Shown one piece after another: positions 60,557-64,000 of a DNA stretch of 64,000 nt (the stretch's first letter is position 1; each line of letters starts with the position of its first letter). The position numbers were made by a program, and so were the translations under genes. The DNA comes from Anaerolineaceae bacterium. Lineage in GTDB: Bacteria; Chloroflexota; Anaerolineae; Aggregatilineales; Phototrophicaceae. The stretch lies in contig NZXX01000002.1 in NCBI GenBank assembly GCA_002702065.1, forward strand, positions 248,001 through 312,000, in the 5' to 3' direction. Below the pieces are notes generated by a model. That model saw only the letters and a program-made list of their open reading frames with translations. It was not told the DNA's origin and made no database searches.

Positions 60557-63520
60557 TTGGGTTCTGCGACACAGATTATTCAACGGCGACGGCGACGGGC
60601 ACAACGGCGGCAGGCGCGGCACAATCGCAACCGGCTGTGGGGTGCGATTATCGGCGTGCTGCTGCTGGCGCTGGTGGTGCTGCCGGGGGCGACTCTGGCC
60701 GGTGGCGCGCTGGCGATGTACGCGCAGGCGGTGCGTGCTTTGCCAGAACCGCTGGACACCATCTATCTGGACCCCATTGTCGGGCCGACCCAATTGTATG
60801 ATCGCAGCGGCGAAACGCTGCTGTTTTCTGTGCAGGACCCGCTGGGTGACGAACGGTCGTGGGTTGCGCTGGATTCGCTGCCGTCGTATGTGGTCGATGC
60901 CACCTTGCTCATGGAAGACCCTGGCTACCTGACACGTGCGCGGTCCGGGCTGCCTTCGGCGATGGTGAAGCTGTGGCAGAATACCTTCAACGGCCCGCTG
61001 CCCGGCGACCCGTCGCTGACCGGGCGGCTGGTGCGCAATGCCATTGTTCAGCAGGGTGAATTTGCCACGGCGTATGACCGCGAACGCGAGATCGCCCTGG
61101 TAGCAGAGATCAACCGCCATTACACGCCCGAAGAAGTGCTTGAATGGCATCTGAATACCAATTTTTATGGCAACGAAGCCTTTGGTATAGAGGCAGCGGC
61201 GCAGGTGTATCTGGGCAAAAGCGCGGTGGACCTGACGCTGGATGAAGCGGCGCTGCTGGCAGCCATCCCGGTTGCCCCCCAGTACAACCCGATTGACAAC
61301 GAAGTGGCGGCACGCGGGCGGCAGGATGATGTGCTGCGGGCTTTGCTTCAGGAGGAGAAGATCACCAGTGTCGATTATGACCTGGCGGTGACCACTTCGA
61401 CGCCGGTGCTGGAAGCAGGCGGGCAGATTCCCGATGTGGCCCCCAACTTTGCGCTGTACGCCCGGCGGCAGGCCAAGGACATTCTCGACTGGCTGGGGCA
61501 TGATGGGGCGCGGCTGGTGTCGCGCGGCGGCCTGCACATTACGACCACGCTCGACCTTGACCTGTATTACCAGTCCGAATGTGCGCTGCGCACCCACATG
61601 AATCGCTTGTCGGGCGATGCCAGCCCGGTACGCGCATTGGATGGCAGCACGTGCGACAGTGCCTTGTATCTGCCGCCGGTGAATGCGGTTACGCTGGAAA
61701 GCCCACCCGACAGCGGCGCACTGGTGATCCTCGATGTGCATACGGGCGAGATCAAGACGATGGTCGGCCCGGTCGTGGACCGCATCTATCAGCCCGGTGT
61801 TACGCTTCAGCCGTTCGTCTACTTTGAGGGTTTCCGCACCGGCGAAACCCCGGCGGATATGGTGCTTGATATCCCCCGTCCGCTGCCCGGCGCGGCGGAA
61901 GGCCTGATTTATACACCGGCTAACCCTGACGGCCAGTTTCGCGGGCCGGTCAACCTGCGCGACGCCATGAGCGCATGGCTGCTCCCCCCGGCGGTTCAGA
62001 TCGCCAATGAACGGCGGCTGGACAACATTCTGGGACGGGCGCATCTGCTCGGCATCAACAGCCTGGACGAAAACGCCCGTTATGACCTGTCGCTGCTGGA
62101 ACGCGGCGGGCAGGTATCGGTGCTGGATATGGCCTATGCCTATTCGGTGCTGTCGTCGATGGGCGAGATGCGCGGGCGGCAGGTTGAACCGATTGGGCGC
62201 AGCTATCGTGAGCGTGACCCGGTGGCGGTGCTGCGCATCGCGGACGCTGATGGGAATGTGTTGTGGGAGTATGGCGGCAGCCAGTACGAACCGGATTGCG
62301 CCGTCGCGCCCAACTGTACGTTTATTTACGACGATGAACTGGGTTATCTCGTCAACCATGTGCTGGCGGATCAGGCGACGCGTACGCGGGTGCTGGGGCA
62401 GGAGAACGTTGGCGTGCTGGATACGGGCCGCGCTACGGCAGTTGTCAACGGCACAACCGGCGACCGGCGCGACGCCTGGACGCTGGGCTATACGCCGCAG
62501 ATCGTGGCCGGGGTGCATATGGGCCGCACCGACGATGCAGCGATGACGCTGGATGCGCTCAACAGCGATGGCTCTGCCCCGGTGTGGCGTGCCTTGATGG
62601 ATTACGTCACCATTCGGGATGGGCTGCCGCCGGATGACTGGCCGCGCCCGGACAACATTTCCGAATTGTCGGTCTGCGAGCGCAGCGGCCTGCTGCCTAA
62701 TGGCATTTGCCCTACACGCCGCGAAATTTTCATCGACAATATTCAGCCAAACCGGTTGGATACGTACTGGCAGGCGGTGGACATCAACAGCCAGACAAAC
62801 CAGCTGGCAACGGTCAACACACCAGCCGGGTCGCGCAGCGAACGTGTCTACTTTATCCCGCCGACGGAAGCGATGGATTGGTGGGAAGCCAACAATCAAC
62901 CCCTGCCACCGACGGAATACGACACTGTCAGCCGGCCCGAACTGCTGGGAGCGGCGGCCCTGCTGCAACCCGCGCCGTTCGCCTATGTCGGCGGCACCGT
63001 CGATATACGTGGCAGCCTCGACCCGACCAATATGCAGTTTTACCAGTTGGCTTACGGGCAGGGGCTTAACCCGGCGGAATGGATACAAATCGGCCCACAG
63101 CAGACCGAATACACACGCGGCGCTTCGCTGGGGACGTGGAACACAACCGGGCTGGATGGCCTGTACAGCCTGCGCCTGACGGTGGTGCTCAACGACAACT
63201 CCCTCGAAACCGACGTGCGGCAGGTCACGGTGGATAATCTCCCGCCAACAGTGACGCTGACCACCAGCCAGCCGGTGTATCGCTGGCCGCAGGATCAGGT
63301 GATTTCGCTGGAGGCGGAGGTCGAGGATAACCTGGCGATTGAGCGCGTCGAATTCTATTACAACGGCGAATTCTTTGGCACGGACGAAGAATGGCCCTAT
63401 GGTTTCGAGTGGGATATTACCCGTGTTGGGGTGGAGCGCTTCGGCGTGGTGGCATTCGATGCGGTTGGCAGCCAGGCCAGCAGCGAAGTCACGGTCGAGG
63501 TGATCCGCAGCGATTCATAA
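60557..63520 (+). CDS. Class A penicillin-binding protein-like, transpeptidase motifs lost
   Basis: 987 residues. A basic tail and membrane helix (LWGAIIGVLLLALVVLPGATLAGGAL), a GT51-like domain (about 110-260; MEDPGY at 119-124, LTGRLVRNAIVQQ, PEEVLEWHLNTNFYGNEAFGIEAAAQVYLGK), a transpeptidase-fold domain (about 330-700), and C-terminal Ig-like modules. The SxxK box reads VTLQ (415-418) and the KTG box reads VNG (630-632), so no acyl-serine chemistry is possible; the GT51 entry motif is also altered. The start is TTG 60557, behind GAGGGAG; ATG 60527 is in frame but lacks a site. It may be a scaffold for wall synthesis. Confidence 0.82.
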   Translation: MGSATQIIQRRRRRAQRRQARHNRNRLWGAIIGVLLLALVVLPGATLAGGALAMYAQAVRALPEPLDTIYLDPIVGPTQLYDRSGETLLFSVQDPLGDERSWVALDSLPSYVVDATLLMEDPGYLTRARSGLPSAMVKLWQNTFNGPLPGDPSLTGRLVRNAIVQQGEFATAYDREREIALVAEINRHYTPEEVLEWHLNTNFYGNEAFGIEAAAQVYLGKSAVDLTLDEAALLAAIPVAPQYNPIDNEVAARGRQDDVLRALLQEEKITSVDYDLAVTTSTPVLEAGGQIPDVAPNFALYARRQAKDILDWLGHDGARLVSRGGLHITTTLDLDLYYQSECALRTHMNRLSGDASPVRALDGSTCDSALYLPPVNAVTLESPPDSGALVILDVHTGEIKTMVGPVVDRIYQPGVTLQPFVYFEGFRTGETPADMVLDIPRPLPGAAEGLIYTPANPDGQFRGPVNLRDAMSAWLLPPAVQIANERRLDNILGRAHLLGINSLDENARYDLSLLERGGQVSVLDMAYAYSVLSSMGEMRGRQVEPIGRSYRERDPVAVLRIADADGNVLWEYGGSQYEPDCAVAPNCTFIYDDELGYLVNHVLADQATRTRVLGQENVGVLDTGRATAVVNGTTGDRRDAWTLGYTPQIVAGVHMGRTDDAAMTLDALNSDGSAPVWRALMDYVTIRDGLPPDDWPRPDNISELSVCERSGLLPNGICPTRREIFIDNIQPNRLDTYWQAVDINSQTNQLATVNTPAGSRSERVYFIPPTEAMDWWEANNQPLPPTEYDTVSRPELLGAAALLQPAPFAYVGGTVDIRGSLDPTNMQFYQLAYGQGLNPAEWIQIGPQQTEYTRGASLGTWNTTGLDGLYSLRLTVVLNDNSLETDVRQVTVDNLPPTVTLTTSQPVYRWPQDQVISLEAEVEDNLAIERVEFYYNGEFFGTDEEWPYGFEWDITRVGVERFGVVAFDAVGSQASSEVTVEVIRSDS

Positions 63521-63529
63521 CAGGACACC

Positions 63530-63883
63530 ATGACAGAAAATCAGACAATTATTGTATATGGTCATCCGCTGTGCCCGATGATGGGGCCGGTGCTGGGGAT
63601 GTTAAAAAGCAGCGGCGTGGATTACACCTACGTCAATATCCATGAGGATGATCTGGCGCGCCAGCGGGTGCGCGAGATCAATAACGGCAACGAAAGCGTG
63701 CCCACACTGGTTTTCCCCGACGGCCACACGCTGACCGAACCGGGCGCGGGCCAGCTCAAAGCCCATCTGGAACGGGTTGGCTACCGGGTGCCGCTGCTGG
63801 CAGTGCTGTCCGGCAACGCGCTGAACATCGTGTTCGGGCTGCTGATTTTGTTTTTTATCCTGCGGGTGACCGGCGTGCTCTAG
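63530..63883 (+). CDS. Glutaredoxin-like domain with C-terminal membrane helix
   Basis: 117 residues. The first 85 form a glutaredoxin/mycoredoxin-type thioredoxin fold: IIVYGHPLCPMMGPVLGML with a single Cys (CPMM in place of CxxC), SVPTLVFPDG with the cis-Pro, and LTEPGAGQLKAHLE. A hydrophobic helix follows (ALNIVFGLLILFFILRV), so the domain is tethered to the membrane, facing the cytoplasm if the tail is a simple anchor. It lies 9 nt after the PBP-like gene, so they are probably co-transcribed. Confidence 0.8.
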   Translation: MTENQTIIVYGHPLCPMMGPVLGMLKSSGVDYTYVNIHEDDLARQRVREINNGNESVPTLVFPDGHTLTEPGAGQLKAHLERVGYRVPLLAVLSGNALNIVFGLLILFFILRVTGVL

Positions 63884-64000
63884 CCCCGTTCGTATACGAT
63901 CACCTGCCAGAACCGCGTGGTCTGACGGAAGATCCGCCGCAGGCCCTGACCCTCAAGGATGGAGTCGATCGCGGTAGTTGGGTGGACGAAGAAGCGGTAC
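63880..64000 (-). CDS. 3' end of a gene, methyltransferase-like (partial)
   Basis: The minus strand codes for 39 residues up to a TAG stop at 63880-63882, with the 5' part outside the window. It reads FFVHPTTAIDSILEGQGLRR, then IFRQTTRFWQVIVYERG. The G-L-R-R-x-F-x-x-T-x-x-W-x-V-x-V-Y-x-R pattern is common at the C-terminus of class I methyltransferases. It overlaps the end of the glutaredoxin-like gene by 4 nt, tail to tail. Confidence 0.6.
   Translation of the reverse strand, partial: YRFFVHPTTAIDSILEGQGLRRIFRQTTRFWQVIVYERG

Noticed and set aside
60524..63088. An 854-residue open frame on the minus strand.
   Set aside because: It lies wholly antisense to the PBP-like gene; its Arg/His/Gln-rich product has no domain pattern and is the usual effect of high GC at third positions.
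1..64000. CRISPR arrays, insertion sequences, integrases or prophage genes.
   Set aside because: No spaced direct-repeat array, transposase motif or phage structural gene is seen; the only repeats are the short elements at 22986-23042 and 24322-24413.

Overview
The window looks like chromosomal DNA of a free-living bacterium, most likely a member of the Chloroflexota (Anaerolineae-like). Several promoters have clean bacterial sigma-70 form (16561-16589, 17737-17765, 46583-46611) and terminators are intrinsic. The gene content (class A PBP-like protein, Ppk1, PknB-type kinase with FHA, UbiA, DUF421, DUF309) is bacterial. One locus, however, is archaeal in kind: an archaellum (archaeal flagellum) operon. 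From memory, archaella have recently been reported in Chloroflexota, which is the main reason for that assignment; no 16S or ribosomal gene is present to prove it.

Layout. 1-692: non-coding, with two intrinsic terminators. 693-14681 (+): one tightly packed operon for surface glycan or glycolipid synthesis: methyltransferase, two GT2 glycosyltransferases, radical SAM enzyme, NAD-dependent epimerase, flippase, UbiA prenyltransferase, secreted clan-A glycosidase, PEP-utilising phosphotransferase, an alpha-helical protein with a DxDDT motif, and a UGT-type glycosyltransferase. 14743-22950: GT39, dienelactone hydrolase, tRNA-Val, VOC protein, SH3/M23 peptidase, TPR-like protein, sulfatase-like protein, P-loop kinase, endonuclease III. 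23112-24221: an AT-rich secreted beta-propeller gene flanked by short repeats. 24459-26482: methyltransferase and alanine dehydrogenase.

26911-40020 (+) is the centre of interest. Archaellin (arlB) is followed by a structured intergenic RNA that ends in a strong terminator and has a competing antiterminator helix. Then come arlCDE-like, arlG, arlF (fused to two cadherin/CSPG-like repeats), arlH, arlI, arlJ, a membrane/coiled-coil protein, an FHA-GAF-HATPase protein lacking the phospho-accepting His, a bacterial A24 prepilin peptidase, a PilN-like protein and two tandem PilO-like proteins. This reads as an archaellum motor joined to bacterial type IV pilus alignment-complex parts and a PilD-type signal peptidase.

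40073-64000: mixed housekeeping and signalling genes. They include nucleotidyltransferase-like proteins, DUF421, a pseudo-receiver/DUF309 protein, a membrane-anchored sugar-dehydrogenase-like propeller, MBL hydrolase, a Cys-poor FmdB protein, Ppk1, a frameshifted isocitrate/isopropylmalate dehydrogenase, two stand-alone response regulators, a methyltransferase behind a structured leader, a DinB-like protein, a transmembrane Ser/Thr kinase with FHA and calcium-binding repeats, an M23 peptidase fused to a propeller, an FGGY kinase, OsmC, a class A PBP-like protein that has lost its transpeptidase catalytic motifs, a membrane-anchored glutaredoxin and the 3' end of a methyltransferase-like gene.
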